Below, one piece after another: positions 13,261 through 26,400 of a DNA stretch of 64,000 bases. Under the pieces are notes generated by a model, which worked only from the letters and a program-made list of their open reading frames with translations, was not told the origin of the DNA and made no database searches. The first letter of the stretch is position 1. Every line of letters starts with the position of its first letter. The DNA comes from Prosapia bicincta (Eukaryota; Arthropoda; Insecta; Hemiptera; Cercopidae), in NCBI GenBank assembly GCA_036971475.1, contig JBAIZL010000001.1, positions 155,772,044 to 155,836,043 of the forward strand, given 5' to 3'. The position numbers and the translations under genes were made by a program.

Positions 13261-13584
13261 TAATCTTGTGTATTGAGAAATTACCTAAACATTTGTTATA
13301 ATAAAAGAAAGAATAATACAGAATTTTTCCATATAACACTAAATATATTTCAGTAAATTTTTCTGATTTTCTCAACATTAAGATGCCTTTGTTGACTCTT
13401 TTCAGAATTACTCCATTTTTAAAATTTAGAAAGTACTTGAGTACTATTGTTTTCAACAAAGGAAAATATTGTAATGTTAGGAAAGGCAGAAAAATGTACT
13501 CAAATATATACAAACATTCTTAACAGAAGTAAAGATGAGAATTTTAAGAATTTCAACACCAAAATTTGATCTACAAATAATAAA

Positions 13585-13736
13585 TTAAAGCTAATAGTTT
13601 TGCAAAGTTTTCAACTAATAAAACGAAAATATAACATTAAATTTTACAATAATCAATAACACAGATTTTTTACATTTAACATGAAAATTTTAACTATAAA
13701 TAGATTAAAGCTAATAGTTTTGCAAAATTTTCAATG
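13585..13736. repeat. Short direct repeat
   Basis: ATTAAAGCTAATAGTTTTGC followed by AAA and TTTTCAA occurs twice, at about 13585-13612 and 13704-13732, separated by AT-rich sequence. Possibly a local tandem duplication. Confidence 0.6.
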
Positions 13737-13911
13737 AAAATCGCCAAAAATATGAATTTATACATTTTTTATTCAATAATTATATTTTTATTGAAGGAAT
13801 ATATTTTATAAAAACTAAAATTTACTGTAGTAATTAATAAAATATTATAAGTAAAAAAAGTTACATTTATTAGATAGTTGCTTGATGTAATCATCTTGAA
13901 AAGTACTTATA

Positions 13912-14042
13912 CTTAAAAAGTACTTAACTAAGTGAATACGTAATGGCTTAGAGTAGAGGGTTGGCTTCGTAAAAGGAACGAATGTTTTGAAACGTGTCAG
14001 CAAGTAAGCCACTACGTATTCACTTAGTTAAGTATTTTTTAA
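13912..14042. repeat. Palindromic Penelope terminal repeat (family C)
   Basis: The arms AAGTACTTAACTAAGTGAAT and its complement surround a short loop. The loop and right arm (GGCTTCGTAAAAGGAACGA, GTTTTGAAAC, GTCAGCAAGTAAGC) match, inverted, 33253-33325 at the 3' end of the Penelope-like element at 33-35 kb. It is therefore a solo hairpin of that family. Confidence 0.85.
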
Positions 14043-14201
14043 ATATAATTTATTAGATGTTTACTGATTTTTTAACGAATTCATTTGAAATCAGATCTTA
14101 AAAAGTATCAGACGCGTTTTGAGATGGCCAAAAGAGTCTCAAAGTAGAAGATTTTGCACTTGGCCAAAATCTTTTAAAAATATTATTTTAAAAGTTTAAA
14201 A

Positions 14202-14751
14202 ATGAAAATCACTGCTATGCACTGTAGCGAGCAAGCAAGGTCCATTATCTGGTTAAGTAGGAAAATTGACAAATTACTTGCTTTTTCCAAAGCGGAGAAA
14301 GAAAAAGAAAACCAAGAAAGAGAGGCAGAAAATGCCACTAGGAAAAAAGAAAAGAAGAAAGGAGGAGAAAAGAAAAAGAATTAGAAGAAGAAAGGAGGAG
14401 ACAAGAAAAACAAGAACGAGAGGCATAGAATACCGCTAGAGAAAAAATAGAAGAAGAAAGATGGATAAAAGAAAAACAAGAAAGGGAAATAGAAAATGCA
14501 GCTAGGGAAAAGAGACTGAAGGAAAGAGAGCTAGATAAGGCAGAAAGGGAGGCAGAGAGAGAAAAAGAAAAAGAGGAAAGTAGGAGAGAATATGAAGAAC
14601 GGAAGGAGAGACAAAAAATACTAGAAGCATTCCAGTTAGAAGTTGAAATTTGTAAAAAAGAAACAGAAATAAAAACAAGTGAACTAGAGGAAAAATTAAT
14701 TGAACAGGGAAGCGCGTTAGGCGAATTTAACAAGTCTACTTCTGTTTCAAT
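14202..14751 (+). pseudogene. Lys/Glu-rich coiled-coil frame interrupted by a LINE
   Basis: Starts MKITAMHCSEQARSIIW, then RKIDKLLAFSKAEKEKENQE and long charged heptad-like runs. A frame change near 14380 and a TAG at 14426-14428 break it. The frame continues past the LINE at 16672-16705, ending SMKKFKT and TAA. Such charged helices preceded by a .K.DKLL. segment resemble N-terminal gag-like regions of LTR elements, but this is inference and the family is not certain. Confidence 0.5.
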
Positions 14752-16671
14752 TAGTTTCGACACAGTTAGCAGAAAACTCCTCTATAACAAAATTGCCAAC
14801 TACGGAGTGGCAGGAAACATGTTGAACTGGATAAATCAATTTTTGAGCCAACGATTTATAAAGGTCCGCTATGGAAACTGAAGTTCTCAGTTCCATCAAC
14901 AGAGAAGGGGACTCTCGCAGGGAGCGGACAGCAGTTATACTCTTTTCAACCTTTACATGAATGATTTAATCTGCAACATTAAGGTAAATAACCCGGGAGT
15001 CGAAGTACTCTGTTACGCAGATGATATGATAATATGGGCGACCAGCACCAACATCAACTCCTTGGAAACCAAAATAAATGAGACATTAGGTGGAGTCAAA
15101 AGATGGTGCTCCGAAAACGATATGATTATTAACGAAAACAAGACCATGGCACAGTTATTCACGCTATCAACTAAAACTTACGATCCAAATGTAGTAATAG
15201 GGACTACTGACCTGCCAATAACGCGATCAACCAGGTACTAGGGTATCGCTCTGGACAGCAAACTCCAGTGGTCGGGACATATAGAGGGTGCTGTAACAAA
15301 AGCTGTAAAAAGGCTGAATATGATGAAGAGAGTGACTGGAACGAAGTGGGGTGCTACTCAGGACGTTCTCATTACTACATACAGGTCTTACATCCGCCCA
15401 ATCCTTGAATACGGCTCAGAAGCTTACAACACGGCTTCTGATAATGCAAAAAAAGACCTGAATACAGTCCAAAACAATGCATTGAGACTGATATGTGGTG
15501 CTGCGAAGTCTACCCCAATTACAGCGTTAGAAAGTCAAACAGATATTGAGCCTCTTAATGCTCGCAGAGACAAAGCTACTATCAAATTCTTCGAAAGGGC
15601 CTTAAGAACCAACGATGACTTCTGAAAGAAATACAGATGTGCAAACCAAAGGCTTAAAACCCAAGTCACACCACTGGTAAAAGCCGCAGAAATAAGAAGA
15701 AGACATGGATTGAAAGAATCAGAGCGACAACCTTTCAAGAAAACGAAATATATAAAGGAAAGGACCGAAATACTATCGTGCACATCAATATCTGGTGTAA
15801 GCCTGAGAAAAGCCAACATCCAAATCTGCGAACTCAAAGTACTAACAGAAGCTATGATCAACAAGAGGTATCCGGCCAACGAATGGCTGCGTGTGTACAC
15901 AGATAAATCGGCAATGCATGACATATGCGGAGCCGGATATTTCTCCTCAATTGGGCAAAAATCAATAGCAGTGGGGAAAAATGGAACCAACTTCGAAGGA
16001 GAAGTGATCGCCAACGGCAAAGTGGCCAGAGAGATTCTTCTGTTGGCCAACACCAAGAAGGTAGTTTTCCTCTCGGACTCAACATCGGCGATTCAGGCAA
16101 TCGCCTCCCCAAAGCCACAAGAAGGGAAGGAAATAAACAACTGCCAGAAAACACTCCGCATGTTACAAAAAACAACACAGATCGCAGTACAGTGGGTGCC
16201 GGGGCACTGTGACATCAGAGGAAACGAAAAAGCAGATAGTTTGGCCAAGCATGGCTGCTCCATGGCGCAGCCGATCCTCCCCCTCTCATACCGCAGTGTC
16301 TGTCGGAGTATAAACAGCACTATCAGCGACTCCGTGAAACGGGACAGGAAACAAGCTGTTACAAGAAAGCAATGGGAAAAGATCATCCAATCAAGCATAC
16401 CACTGGATCTTCCGAGAGGCGTAGCCGTGGCTTTGTTTAGGATGACCACTGGACATGACTACCTGCATCGCATGAAAGTGGTAGACACACCAATCTGCCC
16501 ACTCTGCTCCGACAACGAATTGACGGCAGAGCATCTTACCAGTTGTGATGGCCTGAAGGATATCTTTCACGAGGAGTCCAGGGAAGGACTCGCTACATTA
16601 TACTGGGAGGCACGGCATCGGATGGCTGAGAGGTCAAAGACAGGCGTTGGCTGAAGTAAGTAAGAAGTAAG
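14752..16671 (+). mobile_element. 5'-truncated non-LTR retrotransposon with RT and RNase H
   Basis: The insertion is bounded by a 15-bp target-site duplication, TACTTCTGTTTCAAT at 14737-14751 and TACTTCTGCTTCAAT at 16672-16686. One frame covers it: RT from FDTVSRKLL, through GLSQGA.SSYTLFNLY and catalytic YADDM (near 15016), then RNase H with YTDKSA near 15900, FLSDSTSAIQA and WVPGHCDIRGNEKADSLAK, then a C-terminal CPLC..N.LTAEHLTSC knuckle. Stops at 14879, 15239 and 15623 inactivate it. The 3' tail is GAAGTAAGTAAGAAGTAAG. The RNase H points to the I/Jockey group. Confidence 0.9.
15710..16654 (+). pseudogene. LINE RNase H and C-terminal region, longest open part
   Basis: 314 codons remain open. 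RNase H acidic residues are seen in VYTDKSA, in EGEV (expected Glu) and in FLSDST; the final Asp is in NEKADSL. The K in TDKSA replaces the usual G. The C-terminal CPLCSDNELTAEHLTSC is the HCCC-type knuckle found at the end of many I/Jockey-type ORF2 proteins. It lies in the same frame as the upstream RT, separated by the TGA at 15623-15625. Confidence 0.85.
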
Positions 16672-16831
16672 TACTTCTGCTTCAATGAAAAAATTTAAAA
16701 CCTAAAGGTATCTTACCTTGCATTCATTCTTATTTTTACATTCAATATTACTTTATATTTTTTATAACAAATTTAAACAAATATTTTATTTTTACCATTT
16801 TAAAAATAAAATTCAATTAAAAATTTTAGTA

Positions 16832-19306
16832 CAGTAATCCCTCATTATTTGCAGGGGTTACACTCACTGCACTTACTACAAATACTGAAAGCAACTGTAT
16901 ATAGAAAGCGAAGGGTTATGTTCAACATAAAATTTTAACATTACTTACAGCTATACTGTACACTTATAATACAGTATGATATATTTACACGCTGCATAAT
17001 TACATTAATATCTTATATTTTCCTTTTGAAGGATTGCTTACTTACATTTTCCTTCAATCCAAAAAGACGAAAATTCTATTAAATATGTGCGCTTCCGCAC
17101 AGGACACATGTATTATTCATTGTTAAACACCTAAATTTAGACAAAAAAACTTTTAACACTGATGATTTGATTTAAAAAAATTTTTATTTACTTTGTGGGT
17201 GATTTTTTTATAGTTATTTACACACTTTTTTATATGGTGATAGTGCTTTTTCTAGCTTTTGATTAAAATTTAATGCCCATTCTAGAAAGTGATCAATTTC
17301 AGTAACAGCTGTAGCTAACGGTTTCCGTAAATGTCGAATTTCACTGACAGATTTTAATGAGAACATAGACGATCATTTTTTTAATGATTTCTTCGTCTTC
17401 GTTATCCCAGATAAGCACAGGTTCAGTAATTAGTTCTTCCAGCTCTTCTTCCATCAAATTCTCATTCGTACTTTTCAAAAGATTGTCAACATCTTCACTG
17501 TTAATGTCTTCAAATCCTTCAACGTTAATTCCATGTGCTATTGAGATATTATCAGTAGCAATGTTGTGAGTATGTTCTTGAGATCGTCTGTTTAACACAG
17601 AGTTGCCATAGTTTCTTCTAACATAGAACCTCCAATGTAATATAATTCACCAAAAGTATGACAAAGATAGTGATGCCATAGTCTACAGGTCGAAGGAAGG
17701 CTGTTGTGTAAGAGAAACACTTTCATGTTACGATGTAATGAATTTAGATGTGTGGTGTGCGCAGGCGCATTGCCTATTATGAGAACTTTAAAAAGAACAG
17801 ACTTTGATTAAAAAACATACTGTTTCCTTAACAAAAATATAGAAGCATTCTGTAAAAGGTTCTCCGGTTACACATGCCTTTTTGTTCATTTTCCTTAACA
17901 CTGGAAGGTGATCCTTGTCCTTCAGTGGTCTAGGGTTTAGGGATCTGTAAACTACCATTGGTTTCCCCATGTAACCGCTAGCACTACAGTACAGTAGAAT
18001 AGTCAAACGATCTTTTGTGGCCTCAAACTCTGGAGCAGATTTCTCCTCCTTTATAAGAAAGTTCGTAAAGGCATTCTTTTCCAAAAGAGTCCAGTCTCAT
18101 CTGAGTTAAAAACTTGATTGACTGTGTAGCCTTTCTCTGAAATAAGATTTTAAAAATGTGATGGAAACGAGTTGGTGGCTTCATAATTCGCTGATGCTGA
18201 TTAACCGGCAATTTTCACATTGTAAAGAGAAAACCTTCTCTTGAAATTGTCAAACCAGCCTTTACTTTCTGAAAATGATTGACATCCGTAGATTCACTAC
18301 CGTTTTGAACAAAATGATCATAAAAAATGCCTAGCCTTTTCACCAATAATTGAACTAAGAAGCATCCTTTTTTGTAATTGTTTTTCTATCCCTACACTTG
18401 GGGATTTTCCCATTTTCTCGAAGTTTATATTGCGACACACAGAGGTAACTTTCCCCGACTGAAAAGACCCTTCTCTGACACTCCTTCTTATATTTTCTTT
18501 ATGCAACACATTGTTGACTCGTTAATGCTAAAATGCTTCGTGAACAATTCTATGCTTTGACCTCATTCTAATTTATCTAAAAAGTCAATTTTCCCAATCA
18601 ACGGTATAACTTTTATTTGCCTTTTCTTACCCTATCAGAGTTTGATGATAAACCAAAGTTGTTTATCTTGGATAAACAATTAAATGGAAAAGATAAAACT
18701 AAACAAAAAAGTTTCCCTAAACAATTCCACAAGTAGATGGAACGTTTCGAAAACTAGTAGCTACAACAAACAGATGCGACACCTGTTTGGTAATTGATGG
18801 GATAAACAAAATTCAAGTTAGTTATGGCCGCTGGATACGATTACCGTTGCTTGGATTTTTGATAAGTACTTATACAGTAGCAAGTAAATAGTAGTGATGC
18901 CAAATGTATATACAGAGCTGGAAGCAGGCATTGGATTGATTCATAGTTATTTGTCAGTGACAATAACACCACGTGAAAAATTGTTGTTTTAAATAAGGAT
19001 TCCTTGTAACATCCTTATTAAAAGGATGCTGAGCATTAACTCAAAATCTAGTAACACGAATCAAGATTGTTTGGATAGTTATCGTTTGAGTAGTAGGCCT
19101 AGTAGTGTAGCATAAAAACATTATGGATGTTTGTACAAAAGAAATAAAATGAGAACACATTATTCCACAACCTGCAAAGTAACTATACTATCTTTCTTGT
19201 CTTTGTTTTAAAATATGATAAATATTAGTGGAAAATGTTGTAATTTTGCCAACCGCTAATAAGCGAAACCGCAAATACCGTTACTGCAAATAACGAGGGC
19301 TTACTG
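16832..19306 (-). mobile_element. Tigger (pogo superfamily) element, transposase decayed
   Basis: Terminal inverted repeats CAGTAATCCCTCATTATTTG (left) and CAGTAAGCCCTCGTTATTTG (right, inverted) with TA at both outer edges. Minus-strand transposase remains: VFNSDETGLFWKRMPLRT near 18090 with the first catalytic Asp, KSAPEFEATKDRLTILL near 18020, a degenerate LIIGNAPAH near 17780 where the usual DNAPAH Asp is changed, and a C-terminal acidic segment at 17341-17598. Several frameshifts are present. Its right end abuts the mocos 3' end. Confidence 0.9.
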
Positions 19307-19324
19307 TAAATAAAATAAAACAAT

Positions 19325-19525
19325 CTATTTGGTACTAGTTGTGAAAGCTTTTATATTATCCCCAATACTGATTCTATAGTTATTGCTATCTACATGACTA
19401 AGATATATCCCAAACTTAAGTCTGCCTTGAAGCACAGTAGACAGAGTTGTAAGAGGTTCTTTAGTACGCTCTCCTGTCATTTGGTCGATGCAAATCATCT
19501 GACAACGACCACATGGACCAATAAC
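19325..19525 (-). CDS. mocos: mocos exon 14 (terminal)
   Basis: Acceptor TTTGTAG, then [20 protein letters not shown] and LKFGIYLSH, ending TAG at 19325-19327. The GPC.RCQM motif is the C-terminal signature of MOSC domains in these enzymes. The 3' UTR runs into the Tigger element end at 19306, so the polyadenylation site may lie inside transposon sequence. I saw no convincing AATAAA on this strand close by. Confidence 0.95.
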   Translation of the reverse strand, partial: VIGPCGRCQMICIDQMTGERTKEPLTTLSTVLQGRLKFGIYLSHVDSNNYRISIGDNIKAFTTSTK

Positions 19526-22200
19526 CTACAAAGACAAAACGTAATATCAGATGATTAATAAATTGGACATATTAAATAAATAGCACTAACTCTTTGAGCT
19601 ATTTGACCAGCGGCCGAATAAATAGGAAATAGATGATAGAATCAATAAAACTAGTAAAAGAAGTTACTTATTAGTGATGCATTATTGAATAAATATATTG
19701 TCTGATTTTTACACGGAAAAAAAGTAATTTACAAATAGAAATTTATATACCTCTTTAGGAATAATGAAAAAAAACATGATATATATAAAAGCATACATGA
19801 TAAATTATACATAAATACATATGAAACAATTATAATAAAAAAACCAAAATACTAAATAAATAAACCAAAAAAGTATTTCAATAACAAAATAAGTTAATAA
19901 TTAGTTGAATTATGAAGTTTTTTTACAACAAAGTAGAACATGTAACCCTTAGAACTCGCACAAGTTTTAAAATAGAATTTTTAAACATTTTTGTTGACTC
20001 TATCCCTACTTGGATTATTATAAACAATGCAATCTTTAGATCTGTTTTTATTAAATTATTATAGCAACGGGAATTTGTCATTCCAGTTCAGCTTCTTTTC
20101 CTAAAGCAGAAGACTGTTTGGGTTTATTGCTATTAGATATGTTTTCAACCAATTCATTTCTAAATTTTCTTTGAAAATCTATTGCATTTTGTCATGTTTG
20201 TTTGGAAACTTTGTGTTAAACAGTGCAAAGCGTTGACAATAATAACCAGAAAAATTCCATTCAAGTGATTATTTGAGAAATCTTCGTAGTCGTATGGAGT
20301 CCATTATAAAACTAATGCACATTTTCTTGGAAATATATATTTATTGATCGTACTAGTAAAGTTCTTCAAAATACTCTCTTCTAGCATCAATAGCGTTGTG
20401 GAGACGTATCCACCATACCTGGAAGGCACCCTGATACGCCTTGACAGGAATATCTCTTAGAAACATTGTAACATGCTTTATGAATTTTCTAAGAGTCCCA
20501 AGCTTTCCTTTCAGCTCTCTCTTCAATCGGGGAAATAAAAAAAGTTTCAAAGTCAATTAAAAAATGTAAGCGAGCTCTAGTAACACTGCAGTGCTGCTCT
20601 GGAAAAGGAAGTTGGTAACAATGAAGGCCTTGTGATTGGCGGTATCGTCATGAAGGAGCTTTCCCTGTCTTTGATGTCAGCTCTCATGTGTGCGACCAGG
20701 TGTTTTACTTTCTTGAGCACCTCTAAGTAAAAGACTGAGTTGACTTTTAAGAAGTATGAGATTTATATTGAAGGGAATAGAAAACAAGATAAAATTTTAA
20801 CCCTTAATCTGCAAAAACTATTATAAATGGTTACCAGGTGACTGCCAATCCGTATTTTTACTTTTTCAAATGCACTAGTATTTTTAAAAATATTTTAAAT
20901 AAGTGCCCAGTAGTGTTTCCAACCTAAATTAAAAGTTGAATACGCTGAATATTAGTGTACTCCTAAAAGGAGACAAAATCACGTAAATTGTGGTACAGAT
21001 GTTACTCCACTTAGCTCTAGCATAATCCAAACTTTTATTCACAGTTACATGTGTGTAGTAAATATGGAGTGTATAGAATGGATTACAATCATCCTAGTTG
21101 TAGTAATTCAGTCAGTAAAACCAATTATATTTTCTTTTTAAAAATAAAAGATACATAAGAAAACCAATTTAGAAAATTATTTTTAAAAAACCTAGTACAA
21201 CAAGATGAATTGACTTAAAAACTTCTGTAGTTAAAGGCTTAATGGAAAAGCAAGGTATAAACTTTGAGCATATTTTATACTTGAAAACTCTTTTATTTTA
21301 TACATAGTAAAGAATGAAGATGTATAATTTATTCACATAAGTCATACGTTCATTCACATGTGTAAATAATAATGCATAGACAAATAATTAACACACTGAG
21401 TGCGGTGGGCGTGCGTGAACTCCCTTGCCCTATTGGCACCCAAGGTGATAGGCGTTCATGTACATGCCTTGTCCCTGATCAATTCATTGATCAATGAGGT
21501 TAGCCATTGCCATAAAACATTGTATCGCTTATCGGTTATTGTGCCAGTCTTTGTGAACAGTTCAATGCGTTTTTTTTTTTTGTTCCACTGGTACATGAGA
21601 TTGGAAACTATGTTATCGTTTAGTGTTACTTGAAGTGTGTCATTGTTTAATATATTCTGTACAATGAATATGGATAATGAGGTTGAATTATTGGAGAATG
21701 TCTACTCTGACAACAAAAATGGCTCCAAGGATAGGTCTGACAGCTTCGACAATGACGACGAAGGGTCTCCAACATGGCCACAATATCGGCGTTTTTCCAG
21801 AGAATTGCCAAAATATTTGAAGCCTATTTTTGAATAATGTGTACTTATTTTTTGTTCTCCTATCATATCTAAGTACAAAAATACGTTTGTTATCATAATT
21901 TATATGATACGTAAGTTATCATAATACGTTTGCTATCATATATATATATATATATATATATGAAGTTAATATATTACTATTGTAAGTAATTTTATCCACC
22001 ATTAAGTGCAATAATTCATTAAGTCCAATATCACGGACCGAACATCTACACCAGAAAAATATCAATGATTCGACAATGGTCAAGTGACCGAAAGGTGCCT
22101 TAAAATTATTGCACTTAATGGTGGATAAAATTACTTACAATAGTAATATATTAACTTCATAAAGTCAGTGCAAAAAACAATGGATAACGTAAAATATCAA

Positions 22201-22252
<52 letters not shown>

Positions 22253-23077
22253 TATATTACATTAAATATGGTGATATGTTTTCTTGTAATATAGTTAATA
22301 AATTTAAAATATTTCAAAAACAAGAATACTTTTATACACAATATGATAGTAAATTAAATTTTTAATTTTATTATCAAGATTACAAGATATTTTAAATTAT
22401 GTTATTTTATTTGATATTTTATTATGTTATGATATTTTATTTTATGTTTTAAATTACAAGATTATTTAAAGAAACAAATTTACAAATTACATATAAAACT
22501 GATAATAAAATTAAAAATTTAATAAACAATAACAAAAATCAAAATAATATGCACGAAAGAAATGGAGTATATAATATAAAATGTCAAACTTGTAATAAAT
22601 TATATGTAGGACAAACAAAAAAGAAATTAAAAGAAAGATACAAAGAACATTTAAACGGTTATGTCAAACCAAACATATACAAATCAAATTTAGCTACGCA
22701 TTGTATTAATAATGAACACGAGTTTCCGGAAATAGAAAATATGAAATTAATAAAACGATTAAATAAAGGATTAAAAATGATTATATTTGAAACATTGGAA
22801 ATTTATAAGCATAAAGTTAAAGACAAATGAATTGATGAACAAATTCAAGTGAGATCAAGGCACCAAACTATTTATAAGGTCATTGATGTTATAGAAAAAA
22901 TTACATAAAGTACAATACTAATAAACATATGGTCGCTTGTAGCACATGTGATTTAATTTTGTAAAAATATTTTATTAGATAATTATTTTCCTGAAGATGC
23001 TGGTACTATTTTATCGGCGAAAAGCTATGAATAAATATATTCATTAAAAGTATTCTTGTTTTTGAAATATTTTTAAT

Positions 23078-23171
<94 letters not shown>

Positions 23172-23340
23172 GGACTAGGAGACTGACAGACTTACCTTGG
23201 TAAGAGTCCACACTGTAGTCTTGAAATAGAAACACTTTTGTGTTTCTATTTCAAGACTACAGTGTGGACTCTTACCAAGGTAAGTCTGTCAGTCTCCTAG
23301 TCCAAAAAATCTAAATAATCTTTACCAACCAAAACTAACC

Positions 23341-23439
<99 letters not shown>

Positions 23440-26400
23440 TGGGCCAATTGGCCTGATATAGTTTTTTTATAGCGTAAATAAGAACTAAATAAACTCCAAC
23501 ATTGTTTTTGAGGTATTTGTATTTTATTATCTCTGCAACACACTTAATATTTTTTTGTTTTGTATGTAAACAATAAACAACAAAACCACATTTTCATATT
23601 TCATTTACCCACATAATAAGCTTACTGGCGATTAAAGTGCTTTGGCGCTTATCACAAAAAGACGTAAACATGTCATTTGTGATTGATTTGTGAGTTTATA
23701 AATATTTTGTATATAGAATGGAAGTGTAAACCTATTCTCTGTCTGATAAGTAATGCTTTAGATCCGATAAATACTACACAAGATTTCATAAAAAGCAAAA
23801 GTTTTGAAACATTAATTTATTTTTTAAGGAATTTATGTTATAAGTTTTTAAGTAAGGACTAGTTTACCTAAGCTGAGTACAAAATGGTCTATTTTGGTGT
23901 TTTTTAGAAATTATTATAAACATTGTGTTAAAACTATTTAGATATGAATTACTTATTGACATTGCATAGACTTATTTTTATTATTGAAAAACATTGTAAA
24001 TGGCGGTAGGAAGGGTTGTCGGTACTTAAATTTTTTTGTGGTACTTTTTCTATAACTATAACTAAGTGTTGTGACTGGAAAAAGGGTTTGTCGGTATCCA
24101 GCAACAATTGGGAGAGAAACCCAACAATTAGACAGTCGACAACCATCACCTGAGATACGAGAGCCGGCATTATCGGCAAAGTACGTAGATGAACTTCACC
24201 AAAACTGATAAAAATGAGTGCCTAGCCAACTTCAGATGACATATTGGGTCCATCAACAACATTTTCAATGCAAAGTAATCAATAATATTTTTCCAGCAAT
24301 TTTGATGTGCAACTATAAAACATTGCCGCACTCAATGTGTTAAGGAATGAAGCCAATTTACACTAATGTCATCAGTAACAATGCAGAGTTGCAATTCTCT
24401 AATTGTTTAAAAATCAGAATTGAAGATAGGAGCTTATTATGGTGAAATAATGGAAGAAAATGACCAAAAAAGGGCTGAAATCCAAACTATTTGGAGATTT
24501 TGTTCTTCATGACAAACAGTGAAATATTTTCATTTCAATTTGACAAAATAACAATCTGCTGAACTAATAACACAAGTAAATTTATGTAAAAGTTACTGAG
24601 GCATAACATTTTTATAACAATAAGTGATCTTCATCAATACCTAATGCTGGTTGCTGGGATGTGTTGTTAAGTTAGGTGGCAGCACCTTTAAAGACAGATT
24701 TTCTATGACATACTACAATATCTTTGCCATTTCTGTTGGGTTTGTTAATTTCAAGTGCCAAATTATACCTAGACTTCCTTCCATGTGTCATGGAAGCAAT
24801 CAATAATGTCCTTTTATAATAAAAAGTTGTATGCGACTCCTAATTTTAATCGTAGAAAGGATAATAAAAAGAAGATACTGCATGTTATAAGAAGTTTAAT
24901 CAAAATTTCTATGAGTTAATAAAACAGAACAAGAAACAATTTTATTTTGTTAAAATATTTCAAGGCGCTGAGTACCATCAAAAACTCAAGTCTTTAGAAC
25001 TAATAAAGGCAAAAGTAAAAAATTACATTGTTGCTTAAAATATTAAATATAATGATATTTTAAACAAGATAATTAAGCAAAGATTCAAAGAATTGACATT
25101 TGAATTCTGAAATAAGAGCTGTAAGAATTCTTATAACTCTTAATATTAGTTTTACATGCACTTATATTAGTTTTGTATCTATTAAGAGTGACATTCTGTA
25201 TAATAGTTACAGACGATGTTAACCATTACTGTTAAAGAAAACTTTTAACCATTAAAAAAAAATATTCCGGTCTCAGTTAGAATCATGATAAAATGTGTAC
25301 TTTTTCATTTATAAACATTTACCTTGAACTTGTTATTACCAATATGTACTTCAGTCCACTCCTGTTCTACAAACGCACTGCTGGCACCTTGTACTACAAA
25401 ATTACTTCTGAAACGATTTAACATGCTTTCCTACAACATTAAAATCAAAAGATTTATCTGGGAGATTTGTTTACATTTTCTAATGTTTTCATAATATTGT
25501 TTTTTAGTATATGTTGTACTATGCAATTTACAGTTGTAAGAAATGTATATTTTCCTGCATAAGCAAAATAGCATAATCTGATTCTAAGGTGAATGGTTCA
25601 ACAAACCAGTCTAATGTTAAGGTCCTGGTTAAGTAAATGCCATCAAAATTTTAAACACTTGTACTACAAAATTACAGTAAACTCCCGATTATCCATAGAA
25701 GGTTTAACCAGTTTGCAGATTATCCGGGGTCTGTCATTGTTTTACAAATATCCAATTTTTATTCCAATCAGATTCATGTGTTTAAATTTCCAAACGGTGA
25801 ATTACGACGTAAATACATATAAGGCTTAATAGAAGTTATGGTGAAGGGAACAGATATGTAAATATGTATGTACTAATTTTTAAATTGAAAGGGAAGCATC
25901 CCGACGCGGGTAAGCGAAATAAAAGGGACGAGCTGACTACTGTATATAAGAGACAATGACAAAATGCTTGGACGCCCGAAAACCTAATGCGTATCATGAG
26001 ATTATAAACAAATGTAAGGTAATCTCAGCTATAAATAGTCTAGTACGTGACATATGCATTATCCATGTCTGTCATATACATTATCGATCTTTATGGCTTT
26101 GTGACACAACTAGACACTGTGCGACAGAATGGTTCTCAAGAAACTTAGATCGCACATTAAAGCTAAATCAATGCTCACAAAAAAATGACGAAAGTGACAG
26201 TTTTTTTTTTGAATTATGTGTAAAGGAAATTACATGTGTACATAGATATGTACATATATCTTACTTTTGACATATACTTATGTACGTATTGTAAATAGTT
26301 AGACATATAAATGTACATGTTATAATCCGTCAAATACATCGACATTTTAAATTATTTTCTGTATTTATCATGTCCTCTGAAGATTATTTGTGAATTGCAT

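Larger units (their letters stand above)
21392..24339. mobile_element. piggyBac-type element shell with TTAA target sites
   Basis: The ends CACACTGAGTGCGGTGG and inverted CACATTGAGTGCGGC are each flanked by TTAA (21388-21391 and 24340-24343). At 21634-21836 a short frame with an acidic stretch ([11 protein letters not shown]) could be the transposase N-terminus; no catalytic domain is left. The middle (about 21900-23450) is replaced by Penelope-type sequence and microsatellites. Confidence 0.7.

Noticed and set aside
13181..13513. 110-codon minus-strand frame
   Set aside because: Partly overlaps the Penelope family B terminal repeat and is otherwise AT-driven. No splice boundaries that would make an exon.
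14338..14763. Serine/leucine/phenylalanine-rich open frame on the minus strand
   Set aside because: It is the reverse-strand shadow of the Lys/Glu-rich coiled-coil frame; AAG/GAA codons read backwards give Ser, Leu and Phe.
22168..23543. Frames encoding long Tyr-Ile or Thr-His repeats
   Set aside because: These are translations of TA and TG microsatellites, not genes.
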